This document shows, one piece after another, positions 63,762-64,000 of a stretch of 64,000 bases of DNA (positions are counted from its first letter, which is position 1; each line of letters begins with the position of its first letter). Where the stretch lies: NCBI GenBank assembly GCA_002354805.1, contig DEMH01000004.1, forward strand, positions 7,021 through 71,020, read 5' to 3'. Both the position numbers and the translations under genes were made by a program. The notes beneath the pieces are model-generated. The model searched no databases. It saw only the letters and a program-made list of their open reading frames with translations, and was not told the DNA's origin. Source of the DNA: Gammaproteobacteria bacterium UBA2675. GTDB lineage: Bacteria; Pseudomonadota; Gammaproteobacteria; Pseudomonadales; Pseudohongiellaceae.

Positions 63762-64000
63762 ATGATGACTGATAACGTGCAAGCGATCCGCCAGACACCG
63801 CTGTCCGGTAATGCCATGCCCGCGACAGGACTTCGCAATGACTGGACGCGCAATGAGATTCAGGCGCTTTTCGAGCTGCCTTTTATGGATCTGCTGCATA
63901 GAGCGCAGACCATTCACCGTACGCATTTCGATCCCAACAAAGTGCAGATGAGTACGCTGCTGTCGATAAAAACCGGCGCCTGCCCGGAAGACTGCAAGTA
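63762..64000 (+). CDS. bioB: biotin synthase, N-terminal 79 residues (gene cut by window edge)
   Basis: Radical SAM enzyme that inserts sulfur into dethiobiotin. The frame is open to the window end; RNDWTRNEIQALFELPFMDLLHRAQ, HFDPNKVQMSTLLSIKTGACPEDCK are the usual start of BioB, with two of the three radical SAM cysteines (C-x3-C) visible. Two adjacent ATGs (63762, 63765) are possible starts. Confidence 0.96.
   Translation, partial: MMTDNVQAIRQTPLSGNAMPATGLRNDWTRNEIQALFELPFMDLLHRAQTIHRTHFDPNKVQMSTLLSIKTGACPEDCK

Overview
The window is a gene-dense stretch of a gammaproteobacterial chromosome. Evidence: a ubiquinone pathway (UbiE, UbiJ), an LPS transporter LptD with SurA, a CRP/Vfr regulator, an rpsU-yqeY-dnaG-rpoD block, mrcA followed by type IV pilus-like genes and aroK-aroB, and trpGDC next to crp and an OsmC gene. 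Gene order resembles Pseudomonas and related non-enteric marine lineages, but several expected neighbours are missing (gph, argS, ubiB, pilP, damX). I cannot name a genus. I see no phage, insertion sequence, CRISPR array, rRNA or tRNA gene. No gene-free gap exceeds 300 bases.

Layout. 1-2.7 kb: glyoxylate shunt, glcB then aceA (cut by the window edge), divergent from an XRE-type regulator (2.9-4.4 kb) over a promoter with four spaced AATTTYACA repeats. 4.4-5.9 kb: a Tat-exported protein of unknown function bracketed by two copies of a REP-like palindrome. 5.9-10.5 kb: rpoD, dnaG, yqeY, rpsU, with a strong hairpin directly after rpsU. 10.7-12.8 kb: tsaD, folB, folK. 12.8-23 kb: a long leftward run lptD-surA-pdxA-rsmA-apaH-cca-folM plus a permease. 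23.1-28.4 kb: amgK-murU (muropeptide recycling), rpe, trpE, lipA. 28.5-36.8 kb: a more variable stretch with a diguanylate cyclase, an unknown membrane protein, an orphan response regulator, a photolyase, a DUF188 protein, a radical SAM enzyme with extra cysteines and two secreted proteins. 37-41.4 kb: trpG-trpD-trpC, an unknown membrane-anchored protein, crp/vfr and an OsmC protein.

41.4-50.4 kb, all leftward: priA, a SPOR protein, hslV-hslU behind a good heat-shock promoter, DUF971, ubiE, ubiJ, then a three-gene bufferin-type RiPP cluster (precursor, MNIO/DUF692 enzyme, DUF2063 partner). The precursor is the most interesting item: it has eight cysteines and looks like a bufferin core preceded by a degenerate second copy. 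50.4-63.6 kb: chorismate mutase, rpmE, mrcA, a compact PilM-N-O-Q/Hof-like set without PilP, aroK, aroB, hemE, a second folK, and a tiny outer-membrane barrel that looks like the last part of a TonB-dependent receptor. The window ends in a biotin locus: bioA and comF leftward, bioB rightward, with a BirA box between them.

Themes: shikimate/chorismate to tryptophan (aroK, aroB, chorismate mutase, trpE, trpGDC), folate (folB, two folK, folM), envelope biogenesis (lptD, surA, mrcA, amgK, murU), cofactors (lipA, pdxA, hemE, ubiE/J, bio).
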